Of a stretch of 64,000 nucleotides of DNA, positions 24,621 through 34,273 are shown piece by piece. Position numbers and translations under genes: made by a program. The DNA is from Variovorax sp. SG517 (GTDB lineage: Bacteria; Pseudomonadota; Gammaproteobacteria; Burkholderiales; Burkholderiaceae_C), in contig NZ_JABMJG010000002.1 in assembly GCF_013376045.1 (NCBI RefSeq), positions 310,001 through 374,000 on the forward strand, written 5' to 3'. The stretch's first letter is position 1. Each line of letters opens with the position of its first letter. The notes below the pieces were generated by a model. The model worked only from the letters and a program-made list of their open reading frames with translations, was not told where the DNA came from and made no database searches.

Positions 24621-25565
24621 TCAGCCCTGATTTCCCGGACCTTGCACCGAAGACTTGCCGGCCTGCACCATCCGCATCGCTGAAGCGATCAGCGTGGCGG
24701 TTTCGGTCATGTTGCTGGGCACGATCAGCGTGGTCTTGGAGTCGGCCGCCACCTTGCCGTAGGCGTCGACGGCTCGCTCGGCCACCTTGAGCTGGACCGC
24801 CTGCTCGCCGCCCGGCTGGCGGATGGCGGCCGCCACCCGTTCGATGGCGTCGGCCGTTGCCGTGGCAACCGCGGTGATGGCGGCAGCTTCACCCTGGGCG
24901 TTGTTGATCTGGGCCTGCTTCTCGCCCTCCGAGCGGGCGATGAAGGCCTCGCGCTCGCCGGTGGCGATGTTGATCTGCTCCTGGCGGCGACCTTCGGAGG
25001 CGGCGATCAGCGCGCGCTTTTCGCGCTCGGCGGTGATCTGGCGCTGCATCGCCTGCAGGATTTCCTTCGGCGGCGTCAGGTCCTTGATTTCGTAGCGCAG
25101 CACCTTCACGCCCCAGTTCAGCGCCGCCTCGTCGATCGCCGCCACCACCTGGGCGTTGATGACGTCGCGCTCCTCGAAGGTCTTGTCGAGCTCCAGCTTG
25201 CCGATCACGCTGCGCAGTGAGGTCTGGGCGAGCTGGGTCACGGCCACGATGTAGTTCGACGAGCCGTAGCTGGCGCGCATCGGGTCGGTCACCTGGAAGT
25301 ACAGGATGCCGTCCACCTGCAGCTGCGTGTTGTCGCGCGTGATGCAGATCTGGCTGGGCACGTCGAGCGGGATTTCCTTCAGGCTGTGCTTGTAGGCCAC
25401 CCGGTCGATGAACGGGATCAGGAAGTTGGGGCCGGGCGTCATCGTGCCGTGGTACTTGCCCAGCCGCTCGCGGATCCAGGCGTTCTGCTGCGGCACGAAC
25501 TTGACCGACTGGCTGATGAAGATGATCGCGATGACCAGGATGATGAGTGGTACCGAGAATTCCAT
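24621..25565 (-). CDS. SPFH/Band-7 membrane protein (QmcA/stomatin-like)
   Basis: A 314-residue protein with one N-terminal membrane helix (FSVPLIILVIAIIFISQSV) followed by the SPFH domain: VPQQNAWIRERLGKYHGTM, SLKEIPLDVPSQ, DGILYFQVTDPMRASYG and GKLELDKTFEERDVINAQVV. A helical region rich in Ala/Glu (EGRRQEQINIATGEREAFI) completes the family layout. Such proteins form large cages or microdomains in the inner membrane, and QmcA associates with FtsH-type proteases in E. coli. The upstream nfeD gene, 44 bases away, encodes the usual partner. The ATG at 25565 is chosen; the open frame upstream overlaps nfeD. Confidence 0.9.
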   Translation of the reverse strand: MEFSVPLIILVIAIIFISQSVKFVPQQNAWIRERLGKYHGTMTPGPNFLIPFIDRVAYKHSLKEIPLDVPSQICITRDNTQLQVDGILYFQVTDPMRASYGSSNYIVAVTQLAQTSLRSVIGKLELDKTFEERDVINAQVVAAIDEAALNWGVKVLRYEIKDLTPPKEILQAMQRQITAEREKRALIAASEGRRQEQINIATGEREAFIARSEGEKQAQINNAQGEAAAITAVATATADAIERVAAAIRQPGGEQAVQLKVAERAVDAYGKVAADSKTTLIVPSNMTETATLIASAMRMVQAGKSSVQGPGNQG

Positions 25566-25609
25566 GGTGCGCTTCCTTTTCTGAGTTCTGTCTACGACGG
25601 ACTGACTGA

Positions 25610-26035
25610 CTAAACCTTGTCGACCACCAGTCGGCTGCCGACCACCTCGACCACGCGGTGCTCGCCGGTGGAGGGCGCGCGGCCCGCGCGCTGGATCACG
25701 GTCCATTGCGCCCCGCGATAACGCACTGTCGCCGTGCCGTCCGGGTTCCAGGCATCGACCTGCACGGTCTCGCCGATGTCGAGATTCACGTCGCGGTTGG
25801 CTTCGGTGGGCGGGGCAGGGGGGCGCCTGCGCTGGATCGTGTACCAGACCAGCACGGCCCCCACGCCGATGACGGCCGCCACGATGAGTTGCGTGACGGT
25901 GCCGAAGCCCAGGTGCGCCGAGATGGCCGCCGCCGCGAAACCGGCTGCCAGCAGCAGGAGATAGACGGTGCCCGAGAGCAGCTCGACCACGATGGCCACC
26001 CCCGCAATCAGCCACCAGACAGTGGAATTTGCCAT
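25610..26035 (-). CDS. NfeD family membrane protein
   Basis: A 141-residue short-form NfeD. The N-terminal half has two to three hydrophobic helices (WWLIAGVAIVVELLSGTVYL; then LLLAAGFAAAAISAHLG; then TQLIVAAVIGVGAVLVWYTI). The C-terminal half (VNLDIGETVQVDAWNPDGTA, then VRYRGAQWTVIQR) is the OB-fold domain. NfeD proteins partner with SPFH proteins in membrane quality control, and here the SPFH gene lies directly downstream. The start ATG at 26035 is the first credible one; a very long antisense frame upstream is not coding. It is divergent from the decarboxylase gene, with 216 bases between. Confidence 0.88.
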   Translation of the reverse strand: MANSTVWWLIAGVAIVVELLSGTVYLLLLAAGFAAAAISAHLGFGTVTQLIVAAVIGVGAVLVWYTIQRRRPPAPPTEANRDVNLDIGETVQVDAWNPDGTATVRYRGAQWTVIQRAGRAPSTGEHRVVEVVGSRLVVDKV

Positions 26036-26251
26036 GTCGACTCCTCTTGTTACTTGTTCGATGCGCGCCATTCTGATGCATTCGCTCCAAGCGCTTGCCC
26101 TGCGTAGGGATACTGCATCGGGGAGGGCGAAGGAAGCCTTGCCGGACCGCTCCGAATGGCTTGTGCGAAGCTGACCGGATCCGTCATCCGAATTCCGTAC
26201 ACTTCGCGCCTCGCCACATTGCTGTCTGTCTGCCTGTCCGGAGCCCCGCTC

Positions 26252-28561
26252 ATGAAATTTCGCTTTCCCATCGTCATCATCGACGAGGACTTCCGCTCCG
26301 AAAACACTTCGGGCCTCGGCATCCGCGCGCTCGCGCAGGCCATCGAGACGGAAGGCTTCGAGGTGCTGGGCGTCACCAGCTACGGCGACCTGAGCCAGTT
26401 CGCCCAGCAGCAAAGCCGCGCCAGCGCCTTCATCCTGTCGATCGACGACGAGGAGTTCACCATCGGCCCCGACCTCGATCCGGCCGTGCTGAACCTGCGC
26501 ACCTTCATCGGCGAAGTGCGGCGCAAGAACGCCGACGTGCCTATCTACATCTACGGCGAGACCAAGACCTCGCGCCACCTGCCCAACGACATCCTGCGCG
26601 AGCTGCACGGCTTCATCCACATGTTCGAGGACACCCCCGAATTCGTGGCGCGCCACATCATCCGCGAGGCCAAGAGCTACCTCGAGAGCGTGCAGCCGCC
26701 GTTCTTCAAGGCGCTGATCGACTACGCGGAAGACGGCTCGTATTCGTGGCACTGCCCCGGCCACTCGGGTGGCGTGGCCTTCCTGAAGAGCCCCGTGGGC
26801 CAGATGTTCCACCAGTTCTTCGGCGAGAACATGCTGCGCGCCGACGTCTGCAACGCGGTGGAAGAGCTCGGCCAGTTGCTCGACCACACCGGCCCGGTCG
26901 CGGCCAGCGAGCGCAACGCGGCGCGCATTTTCAACGCCGACCACTGCTTCTTCGTGACCAACGGCACCAGCACCAGCAACAAGATGGTGTGGCACCACAC
27001 GGTGGCGCCGGGCGACGTGGTGGTGGTCGACCGCAACTGCCACAAGTCGATCCTGCATGCGATCATCATGACCGGCGCGATTCCGGTGTTCATGAAGCCC
27101 ACGCGCAACCACTTCGGCATCATCGGCCCCATTCCCAAGAGCGAGTTCGAGCAGAGCGCCATCAAGGCCAAGATCAAGGCCAACCCGCTGCTGGCCGACG
27201 TGGATGCCGACAAGGTCAAGCCGCGCGTGATGACGCTCACGCAGTCGACCTACGACGGCGTGATCTACAACACCGAGACCATCAAGAACATGCTCGACGG
27301 CTACGTCGACACGCTGCATTTCGACGAGGCGTGGCTGCCGCACGCGGCCTTCCACCCGTTCTACGGCGCCTACCACGCGATGGGCAAGCGCCGGGTGCGT
27401 CCGAAGGAATCGCTGGTGTTCGCCACACAGTCCACCCACAAGCTGCTGGCCGGCATCAGCCAGGCCAGCCACGTGCTGGTGCAGGATTCGCAGAACCGCC
27501 AACTCGACCGCGACCTCTTCAACGAGGCCTACCTGATGCACTCGTCGACCAGCCCGCAGTACGCGATCATCGCGAGCTGCGACGTGGCCGCCGCCATGAT
27601 GGAGCCGCCCGGCGGCACCGCGCTGGTGGAGGAGAGCATCCTCGAGGCGCTGGACTTCCGCCGCGCCATGCGCAAGGTCGAGGAGGAGTTCGGCAAGGAC
27701 GAGTGGTGGTTCAAGGTCTGGGGCCCCGAGAAGCTCGTCGACGAGGGCATCGGGCGCGCCGACGACTGGATCATGCACGGCGAGAAGAACGGCCAGCCCA
27801 AGGGCAAGAGCAAAGGCAAGAATTCGCCGCGCAACTGGCACGGCTTCGGCGAGCTGGCCGACGGCTTCAACATGCTCGACCCGATCAAGTCGACCATCGT
27901 CACGCCGGGCCTGGACCTTGAGGGCAACTTCGCCGAGACCGGCATTCCGGCCAGCGTGGTGACCAAGTTCCTCGCCGAGCACGGCGTGATCGTGGAAAAG
28001 ACGGGCCTCTACAGCTTCTTCATCATGTTCACCATCGGCATCACCAAGGGCCGCTGGAACACGCTGCTCACGGCGCTGCAGCAGTTCAAGGACGACTACG
28101 CGCGCAACCAGCCGATGTGGCGCATCATGCCGGAGTTCTGCCAGCAGCACCCCGGCTACGAGCGCCTGGGCCTGCGCGACCTGTGCCAGCACATCCACCA
28201 GCTGTATGCGCGCTACGACGTGGCCCGACTCACGACCGAGATGTACCTGAGCGACCTCACGCCGGCCATGAAGCCCAGCGATGCCTTCGCCCACATCGCA
28301 CACCGCAAGACCGAGCGGGTGGAAATCGACGAGCTCGAAGGCCGCATCACCACCAGCCTGATCACCCCGTACCCGCCGGGCATTCCGCTCTTGATTCCGG
28401 GCGAGGTGTTCAACAAGAAAATCGTCGACTACCTCAAGTTCTCGCGCGAATTCAACACGCAGTGCCCTGGCTTCGAGACCGACATCCACGGCCTGGTGGC
28501 GCGCGTCGACGAGACGGGCAAGAAGCGCTACTACGCGGATTGCGTCAAGGAAGCGAAGTAA
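26252..28561 (+). CDS. Arginine/lysine/ornithine decarboxylase (AdiA/CadA family)
   Basis: A 769-residue fold-type I PLP decarboxylase that produces agmatine, cadaverine or putrescine. It has an N-terminal flavodoxin-like wing domain (KFRFPIVIIDEDFRSENTSG), then the PLP domain with FFVTNGTSTSNKMVWH, LHFDEAWLPHAAFHPFYGAY and the Schiff-base lysine in QSTHKLLAG, and a C-terminal domain ending in TPYPPGIPLLIPGE. The length matches AdiA/CadA/SpeC-type inducible enzymes; substrate cannot be decided from sequence. The ATG at 26252 begins the conserved wing domain, and a 32-residue upstream extension is rejected. A 20-base near-palindrome follows the stop. Confidence 0.9.
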   Translation: MKFRFPIVIIDEDFRSENTSGLGIRALAQAIETEGFEVLGVTSYGDLSQFAQQQSRASAFILSIDDEEFTIGPDLDPAVLNLRTFIGEVRRKNADVPIYIYGETKTSRHLPNDILRELHGFIHMFEDTPEFVARHIIREAKSYLESVQPPFFKALIDYAEDGSYSWHCPGHSGGVAFLKSPVGQMFHQFFGENMLRADVCNAVEELGQLLDHTGPVAASERNAARIFNADHCFFVTNGTSTSNKMVWHHTVAPGDVVVVDRNCHKSILHAIIMTGAIPVFMKPTRNHFGIIGPIPKSEFEQSAIKAKIKANPLLADVDADKVKPRVMTLTQSTYDGVIYNTETIKNMLDGYVDTLHFDEAWLPHAAFHPFYGAYHAMGKRRVRPKESLVFATQSTHKLLAGISQASHVLVQDSQNRQLDRDLFNEAYLMHSSTSPQYAIIASCDVAAAMMEPPGGTALVEESILEALDFRRAMRKVEEEFGKDEWWFKVWGPEKLVDEGIGRADDWIMHGEKNGQPKGKSKGKNSPRNWHGFGELADGFNMLDPIKSTIVTPGLDLEGNFAETGIPASVVTKFLAEHGVIVEKTGLYSFFIMFTIGITKGRWNTLLTALQQFKDDYARNQPMWRIMPEFCQQHPGYERLGLRDLCQHIHQLYARYDVARLTTEMYLSDLTPAMKPSDAFAHIAHRKTERVEIDELEGRITTSLITPYPPGIPLLIPGEVFNKKIVDYLKFSREFNTQCPGFETDIHGLVARVDETGKKRYYADCVKEAK

Positions 28562-28581
28562 CCGCCTGGCGGGGGTGAAGA

Positions 28582-28601
28582 GCCGATATCGGGATATCGG
28601 C
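28582..28601. repeat. Palindrome between the decarboxylase and ligase genes
   Basis: GCCGATATC (28582-28590), two G bases, GATATCGGC (28593-28601): a perfect 9-bp inverted repeat at the meeting point of convergent genes. No T tract follows, so a factor-independent terminator is doubtful. Three GATCAG or GATCAG-like copies follow within 30 bases. The core CGATATCGGG recurs in the infB-rbfA gap. Confidence 0.6.
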
Positions 28602-28629
28602 CCGGTCGATCAGGTCGATTGATCAGCGA

Positions 28630-29472
28630 TCAGCCCTCGCGCACTCGCATGAAGCGCGCGAAACGGGGCAGGCCCTTGGCGGTGAGGCCGTTGTAGCGGT
28701 AGGTCACCCAGGTGCCGATGGCGGGCGGGTTTTCGCGCTCCGCGTCGGTCAGGCCGGTGCCGAGCCTGAAGCGCTTGCCTTCGGGCGTCTCGACCACCAG
28801 CGCGCCCAGCCGGGAGCTGTGCCTGCCCTTGCCGGGCAGGTGCTCGATCACCCGGGCTTCGGCGTCTTCGTAGGGCTTGACCTTGAGCAGGTCGTTGCCG
28901 CGTTCGCCCTTGTAGAGCGAAGCCCCGCGGTGGAGCATCAGGCCTTCGCCGCCCATCTTCACCGTCTTGTCGAGCAGCGCCTGCAGTGCCTCGTGCGTGG
29001 TGGCGCGTTCCTGCGGCACCGGCACCACCCACGGCGCGTCGGTGACGGGCAGCAGCTTGCGCAGGGCCGCCAGCCGCGCCGTGAAATCACCGGGCTGCGT
29101 GGGCAGGTCGAACGCCATGAAGCGCATCTCGTGCCACGCGACGTCGTTGGGGGTCTGGTTGCGTGCCGTCGATACCGCGTGCGAGAAGCGGCCCCTCCCG
29201 GCCCACAGTTCGCCGTCGAGCGGCTGTTTCGGCAGCGGGGCGGTGAACCATGCCGGAGCGACGATCCGCTCGCCGCCGCGCGTCCAGAGCTGCCGGCCGT
29301 CCCAGTAGGCGCGCACGCCGTCGTACTTCTCGCTGACCCAGTAATCCGCCAGCGACATGCCGGGGCGGTACGTCTCGGCCAGCATCAGCGATGGCGCGGC
29401 CTCGCGCGAGAGCGCGGCCGGCGCGATGGCCAGGCCGAAAGCGGCAAGCAGCAGGGAGCGGCGGTTCAGCAC
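28630..29472 (-). CDS. Secreted ATP-dependent DNA ligase (LigE type)
   Basis: A minimal 280-residue ATP-dependent DNA ligase with an N-terminal signal sequence (RRSLLLAAFGLAIAPAALS), as in the periplasmic Lig E group. Nucleotidyltransferase motif I is SEKYDGVRAYW, with the AMP-binding Lys at about residue 49. Later motifs include LDGELWAG, FMAFDLP, KMGGEGLMLHRGAS and LLKVKP (motif V). An OB-fold domain follows. The GTG at 29472 is preferred: an ATG at 29523 would place the fabI terminator hairpin inside the coding region and weaken the signal peptide. No Shine-Dalgarno is evident. Confidence 0.85.
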   Translation of the reverse strand: MLNRRSLLLAAFGLAIAPAALSREAAPSLMLAETYRPGMSLADYWVSEKYDGVRAYWDGRQLWTRGGERIVAPAWFTAPLPKQPLDGELWAGRGRFSHAVSTARNQTPNDVAWHEMRFMAFDLPTQPGDFTARLAALRKLLPVTDAPWVVPVPQERATTHEALQALLDKTVKMGGEGLMLHRGASLYKGERGNDLLKVKPYEDAEARVIEHLPGKGRHSSRLGALVVETPEGKRFRLGTGLTDAERENPPAIGTWVTYRYNGLTAKGLPRFARFMRVREG

Positions 29473-29492
29473 GTTGCTATGAAATAAGTAGC

Positions 29493-29514
29493 AAAAAAGG
29501 CCGCTGGTGCGGCC
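29493..29514 (-). terminator. Intrinsic terminator after fabI
   Basis: On the minus strand GGCCGC (complement of 29509-29514), loop ACCA, GCGGCC (complement of 29499-29504), then six T bases (complement of 29493-29498). It lies 24 bases past the fabI stop and 20 bases before the ligase GTG. Confidence 0.85.
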
Positions 29515-29538
29515 CTGTGACATCGGGCGCTGACGGGG

Positions 29539-30321
29539 TTATTCCGCCATTCCACCGACCACGTTGCTGAAGCCGCCGTCCACGTAGGTGATCTCGGCGG
29601 TCACGCCGCTGGCCAGGTCGCTCAGCAGGAAGGCGGCCACGTTGCCGACTTCCTCGATGGTCACGTTGCGCCGGATCGGCGATGCGTCGGCCACGGCCGC
29701 CAGCATCTTGCCGAAGCCCTTGATCCCGCTGGCCGCCAGCGTCTTGATCGGGCCCGCGCTGATGCCGTTCACGCGCATGCCCTTCGGGCCGAGCGAAGCG
29801 GCGGTGTAGCGCACCGAGGCTTCGAGCGAGGCCTTGGCCAGGCCCATGGTGTTGTAGTTGGGCAGCGCGCGCTCGGCGCCCAGGTAGGTCAGCGTCAGCA
29901 GGGCCGACTTGTCGTTGAGGTAGGGCAGGGCCGCCTTGGCCATGGCCGGGAAGCTGTACGCGCTGATGTCGTGCGCGACCTTGAAGCCCTCGCGCGAAAG
30001 CCCGTCGAGGAAGTCGCCCGCGATGGCCTCGCGCGGCGCGAAGCCGATGCTGTGCACGAAACCGTCGAACTTGGGCCAGGCCAGGGAGAGGTCGGCGAAG
30101 AGCTTGTCGATCTGCGCATCGTCACTCACGTCGCAGTCGAAAATCAGCTTCGAGCCGAAGTCTGCGGCATATTCGGTGATACGGTCCTTGAACCGCTCGC
30201 CGACGTAGCTGAAGGCGAGTTCCGCGCCCTGGTCGTGACAGGCCTTGGCAATGCCATAAGCAATGGAGCGATTGCTCAATACACCGGTGATCAGCAGTTT
30301 CTTGCCCGAAAGAAAGCCCAT
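29539..30321 (-). CDS. fabI: Enoyl-[acyl-carrier-protein] reductase FabI (NADH)
   Basis: FabI reduces trans-2-enoyl-ACP in the last step of each fatty acid elongation cycle. The 260-residue short-chain dehydrogenase starts [20 protein letters not shown] with the nucleotide-binding GV-x-N-x-S-I pattern specific to FabI. The catalytic Tyr-x6-Lys is [13 protein letters not shown], preceded by [13 protein letters not shown], and [19 protein letters not shown] forms the substrate loop. The ATG at 30321 is chosen because the upstream frame runs antisense to yejA. It is divergent from yejA with only 37 bases between the start codons. Confidence 0.95.
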   Translation of the reverse strand: MGFLSGKKLLITGVLSNRSIAYGIAKACHDQGAELAFSYVGERFKDRITEYAADFGSKLIFDCDVSDDAQIDKLFADLSLAWPKFDGFVHSIGFAPREAIAGDFLDGLSREGFKVAHDISAYSFPAMAKAALPYLNDKSALLTLTYLGAERALPNYNTMGLAKASLEASVRYTAASLGPKGMRVNGISAGPIKTLAASGIKGFGKMLAAVADASPIRRNVTIEEVGNVAAFLLSDLASGVTAEITYVDGGFSNVVGGMAE

Positions 30322-30358
30322 GAGGTTGCCTTGTGAAAATCTTGGGCAGAATTCTCGC

Positions 30359-32191
30359 ATGCGAGGTTGGCTGCTTCTGACGTTGGCTCTCTTGGCGCTC
30401 CCCTCGTGGGCGGCGCATGGCCTGGGCATGGGCTACGAGCCGAAATACCCCGCGTCGTTCAGGAATTTCGACTATGTGAACCCGGACGCCCCCAAGGGCG
30501 GGGAGCTCGTGCTGTCGGCCAGTGGCACCTTCGACAAGCTCAACCCGTTCACTCTCAGGGGCGTACCGCCGGTGGGCATGGGCTACAGCGCCAACGGTTT
30601 CGTATTCTCGGAGTACGGCCTGATCTTCGATTCGCTCATGACGCCCAGCGAGGACGAGCCGTTCTCCAACTATGGCCTCCTGGCCGAGGACGTGCAACTG
30701 GCCGCTGATCGCCTGAGCGTAACCTTCCGCCTGAACCCGAAGGCGAAGTTCTCCGACGGTTCCCCGGTGCTCGCGAAGGACGTGAAGTACTCCTACGACA
30801 CCCTGATGAGCAAGCAGGCCGGGCCTACCTTCCGCTCCTACTGGGGGGACATCAAGGACGCAGTGGTGGTCGGGGAGCGCACGGTCCGCTTCGACTTCAA
30901 GCGCCAGAACTCGGAACTGCACATGATCATCGGCCAGCTTCCGGTGTTCTCCAGCACCTGGGGCAAGGGCAAGCCATTCGACCAGATCGTGAGCGAGCCA
31001 CCTATTGCCAGCGGGCCGTACGTCGTGGACAAGGTCGATTTCGGCAAGCATATCTCCTACCGCCGGCGGCCGGACTATTGGGCCGCCGACCTCCCGGTGC
31101 GCAAGGGAATGTTCAATTTCGGCTCGGTGTCCTACCAGTACTTCAAGGACGCGCTCGGCGAGGAAGAGTCGCTCAAGGCGGGATCGCTCGATGCGATGGA
31201 GGAGCGTTCGATCATTGCCTGGGTCCGCCGCTACAAGGGGCGCCGCTTCGATTCCGGCGAGTTGATCAAGGAAGAGATCGCGCACCGCCGCTTCACCGGG
31301 ATGCAGGGCCTGGCACCCAATCTGCGGCAGCCGCGCTTCCAGGACATGCGCGTTCGCCAGGCACTGGCGCTGGCCTTCGATTTCGACTGGCTCAACCAGC
31401 ACCTTTTCTACGGACGCAGGGCCCGTACGACAAGCTACTTCCAGAACAGCGACGACCTCATGGCCCAGGCCGAGATCACCCCCGAGGAGCAGGCGCTGGT
31501 CGATCGCCTGAAGAACAGGCAGCGCTACATCGACAACACCAAGGGCGAACTGCCGCGCCCTGCCACCACGGGGGACACGGCCGAGGGCTTGCGGCGCAAC
31601 CTCGTTCGCGCGCAGGAACTGCTGCGGGACGCAGGCTGGAACTACAAGGACGGCGCGTTGCGGGACAAGGACGGCACGCCCTTCGTCATCAGCTTCGACA
31701 TCCCGGACCGCAGTTCGGGCGTGGTGCTGGCACCCTATGCGCGCAACCTCGCCAAGCTGGGAATCAAGCTCGATTACCGCCTGCGCGACCCAAGCCTGAT
31801 CAAGAAGAAGCAGGACGATCTCGACTTCGACATGGTCATCAACATTGCGGGTGGATCGTCGAGTCCGGGCAACGAGCTGTATGACGATTTCGGCTCGAAG
31901 TCGGCCAATGAAAAGGGGAGCCAGAACCTCAGCGGCATCAGCGATCCGGTGATCGACGAGATTCTCGAAATGATCGTCAATGCCCCCGACCGCAAGGCGC
32001 TCGCGGCGGGTGCGCGGTTGTTGGACCGCTACTTGCTCCACCAGCACTACGTGATCCCGATGTACTACGGCAAGCAGTATTTCATCGCCCACAAGCGCAA
32101 GCTGCACCGTCCGGACGCACCGTTGCCGCAACGCCTTCTCGCCGGTTCGGCGATGCTGACGATGTGGTGGATCGATCCGGCGGCGAAGTAG
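30359..32191 (+). CDS. yejA: Peptide ABC transporter substrate-binding protein YejA
   Basis: A 610-residue periplasmic solute-binding protein (SBP family 5, extracellular). The signal peptide is [18 protein letters not shown], then the mature protein starts with the YejA-type [20 protein letters not shown] and the family-5 segment [20 protein letters not shown]. YejABEF imports oligopeptides; in E. coli it carries microcin C and in other species it protects against antimicrobial peptides. It is the first gene of a complete yejABEF operon. The ATG at 30359 is supported by the signal peptide. Confidence 0.93.
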   Translation: MRGWLLLTLALLALPSWAAHGLGMGYEPKYPASFRNFDYVNPDAPKGGELVLSASGTFDKLNPFTLRGVPPVGMGYSANGFVFSEYGLIFDSLMTPSEDEPFSNYGLLAEDVQLAADRLSVTFRLNPKAKFSDGSPVLAKDVKYSYDTLMSKQAGPTFRSYWGDIKDAVVVGERTVRFDFKRQNSELHMIIGQLPVFSSTWGKGKPFDQIVSEPPIASGPYVVDKVDFGKHISYRRRPDYWAADLPVRKGMFNFGSVSYQYFKDALGEEESLKAGSLDAMEERSIIAWVRRYKGRRFDSGELIKEEIAHRRFTGMQGLAPNLRQPRFQDMRVRQALALAFDFDWLNQHLFYGRRARTTSYFQNSDDLMAQAEITPEEQALVDRLKNRQRYIDNTKGELPRPATTGDTAEGLRRNLVRAQELLRDAGWNYKDGALRDKDGTPFVISFDIPDRSSGVVLAPYARNLAKLGIKLDYRLRDPSLIKKKQDDLDFDMVINIAGGSSSPGNELYDDFGSKSANEKGSQNLSGISDPVIDEILEMIVNAPDRKALAAGARLLDRYLLHQHYVIPMYYGKQYFIAHKRKLHRPDAPLPQRLLAGSAMLTMWWIDPAAK

Positions 32192-32217
32192 CAGCCCGAC
32201 AGACACAGACAGACCGC

Positions 32218-33231
32218 ATGGCCGCCTACCTGCTCCGACGACTCCTGCTGATCATTCCCACGCTGTTCGGAGTGCTGCTGATCAATTTCGCCATCGTGCA
32301 ATTCGTTCCGGGTGGTCCGGCCGAGCAGTTGCTCTCGCAACTGACCAACAAGGAGAACCGCCTCTCGGGTGGTCCGACGGGGCGCGCCCTCGATGCCAAG
32401 CAGATCGCGGAGATCAAGGCTCTATACGGCTTCGACAAGCCGGCGCCGGAGCGCTTCTGGCAGATGATCAAGCAGTTCGCCAGCTTCGACCTGGGCAAGA
32501 GCTTCTTCCAGAGCAAGGGCGTGTGGCAGCTCATCAAGGAGAAGCTGCCGGTCTCGATCAGCCTGGGGCTCTGGACTTTCTTCATCAGCTACCTGATAGC
32601 GGTGCCGCTCGGCGTTGCAAAGGCGGTGCGTGCCGGCTCGCGCTTCGATTTCTTCACAACTCTGCTGGTGCTCGTCGGCTACGCGATACCGGGCTTCGTG
32701 CTGGGCGTGGCGCTGCTGGTGATCTTCGGCGGCCAGTTGCAGTGGTTTCCGCTGCGCGGGCTGACCTCGCCGAACTGGGAGTCGCTGAGCTGGGGCGCAC
32801 GCATCGTCGATTACCTGTGGCACATCACCTTGCCGGTGACGGCCATGGTGCTCGGCAGCTTCGCGATCACCACCATGCTCACCAAGAACTCGTACCTCGA
32901 GGAAATCCGCAAGCAGTATGTGCTGACGGCGCGTGCCAAGGGGCTGGCGGAGCGGCAGGTGCTTTGGAAGCACGTGCTGCGCAATGCGCTGATCCCGATC
33001 ATCACCGGCTTCCCGGCCGCATTCATCGGTGCGTTCTTCTCCGGCGCACTGCTGATCGAGACGCTCTTTTCGCTCGATGGAATGGGCCTGCTGAGCTACG
33101 AAAGCGTCCTGCGGCGCGACTACCCGGTGTTCCTGGGCACGCTCTATCTGTTCACATTGATCGGGCTGGTGACCAAGCTCATTTCCGATCTCTGCTATGT
33201 CTGGGTCGATCCGAGGGTGAAGTTTGACTAA
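32218..33231 (+). CDS. yejB: Peptide ABC transporter permease YejB
   Basis: A 337-residue inner-membrane permease of the DppB/OppB type. The N-terminal helix is AYLLRRLLLIIPTLFGVLLI, followed by the conserved QFVPGGPAEQ, and the transporter coupling segment LTARAKGLAERQVLWKHVLRNALIP (an EAA loop, about residues 238-262) is clear. At least six membrane helices are visible. The long periplasmic insert after the first helix is typical of YejB. The gap to yejA (26 bases) contains a purine-rich CAGACAGAC repeat rather than a clear Shine-Dalgarno. It overlaps yejE by 8 bases. Confidence 0.92.
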   Translation: MAAYLLRRLLLIIPTLFGVLLINFAIVQFVPGGPAEQLLSQLTNKENRLSGGPTGRALDAKQIAEIKALYGFDKPAPERFWQMIKQFASFDLGKSFFQSKGVWQLIKEKLPVSISLGLWTFFISYLIAVPLGVAKAVRAGSRFDFFTTLLVLVGYAIPGFVLGVALLVIFGGQLQWFPLRGLTSPNWESLSWGARIVDYLWHITLPVTAMVLGSFAITTMLTKNSYLEEIRKQYVLTARAKGLAERQVLWKHVLRNALIPIITGFPAAFIGAFFSGALLIETLFSLDGMGLLSYESVLRRDYPVFLGTLYLFTLIGLVTKLISDLCYVWVDPRVKFD

Positions 33232-34273
33232 CAAAGAAGCGCCAGTCGTGTCCGTGAGCCCGGGCCGGCGCGCCTGGCGGCGTTTTCGCCGCAATCCACT
33301 GGGGTTCTGGAGCCTGCTGATCTTCTCGGCCCTGGTGGTGCTGAGCCTCTTCGCCGATGTCCTTTCCACCGACAAGCCACTCGTGGTGCGCTACGAAGGG
33401 AAGACCTATTTCCCGGTGCTGCGGGACTACTCCGAGAAAACCTTCGGCGGCGACTTCGAGACGCCGGCCGACTATCTGGATCCGTTCATCGAGCAGCGTC
33501 TCAATCAGGGCGACAACTGGGCGATCTACGCACCGAACCGCTACGGCCCGGCCACGCTCAACTATTTCTCGAAGCCACCGAACCCCGCGGCGCCTTCGCA
33601 GGAGAACCTGCTCGGCACCGATGAACGGGGGCGCGATCTGCTGGCCCAGTTGATCTACGGCTTTCGCGTGAGCGTACTGTTCGCGCTGGCGCTCACGGTC
33701 ATCGGGGTTGTGCTGGGCATCGCGACCGGCGCGGTGCAGGGGTTTTTCGGCGGCAAGATCGACCTGACCGTCCAGCGGCTGATCGAGATCTGGGGCGCAA
33801 TGCCCGAGCTTTACCTGCTGATCATCTTCAGTGCGATCTTCACGCCCAGCGTGGCGCTGCTACTGATCCTGCTGAGCCTGTTCGGCTGGATGGGGCTGTC
33901 CGACTATGTGCGCGCCGAGTTCCTGCGCAACCGGCAGATGGATTACGTGCGCGCGGCGAGGGCTTTGGGTGTGGGAAATCTGCAGATCATGTGGCGCCAC
34001 ATCCTGCCCAACAGCATGGTGCCGGTCGTCACCTTCCTGCCGTTTCGCATGAGTGCGGCCATCCTGGCGCTGACCTCGCTCGACTTCCTGGGACTCGGCG
34101 TACCCCCGGGCACTCCGTCGCTCGGCGAGCTGCTGAGCCAGGGCAAGGGAAACATCGATGCCTGGTGGATATCTCTGTCTACCTTCGTCGTGCTTGTGGT
34201 CACGCTCATGCTGCTGACCTTCATGGGCGACGCCCTGCGCGACGCGCTCGATCCGCGGAAGGCCGACAAGTGA
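33224..34273 (+). CDS. yejE: Peptide ABC transporter permease YejE
   Basis: A 349-residue permease partner of YejB. The N-terminus (RRAWRRFRRNPLGFWSLLIF) leads into helix 1. The YejE-type periplasmic loop follows, with LLGTDERGRDLLAQLIYGFR typical of DppC/OppC proteins, and the EAA loop is VRAARALGVGNLQIMWRHIL. The start is TTG at 33224, overlapping the end of yejB by 8 bases, with a good Shine-Dalgarno (GAGGGTGA) inside yejB. The stop overlaps the yejF start by 4 bases. Confidence 0.92.
   Translation: MTNKEAPVVSVSPGRRAWRRFRRNPLGFWSLLIFSALVVLSLFADVLSTDKPLVVRYEGKTYFPVLRDYSEKTFGGDFETPADYLDPFIEQRLNQGDNWAIYAPNRYGPATLNYFSKPPNPAAPSQENLLGTDERGRDLLAQLIYGFRVSVLFALALTVIGVVLGIATGAVQGFFGGKIDLTVQRLIEIWGAMPELYLLIIFSAIFTPSVALLLILLSLFGWMGLSDYVRAEFLRNRQMDYVRAARALGVGNLQIMWRHILPNSMVPVVTFLPFRMSAAILALTSLDFLGLGVPPGTPSLGELLSQGKGNIDAWWISLSTFVVLVVTLMLLTFMGDALRDALDPRKADK

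Noticed and set aside
29473..29523. Upstream ATG start for the secreted DNA ligase
   Set aside because: It would include the fabI terminator hairpin in the coding region and bury the signal peptide behind a 17-residue non-conserved extension.
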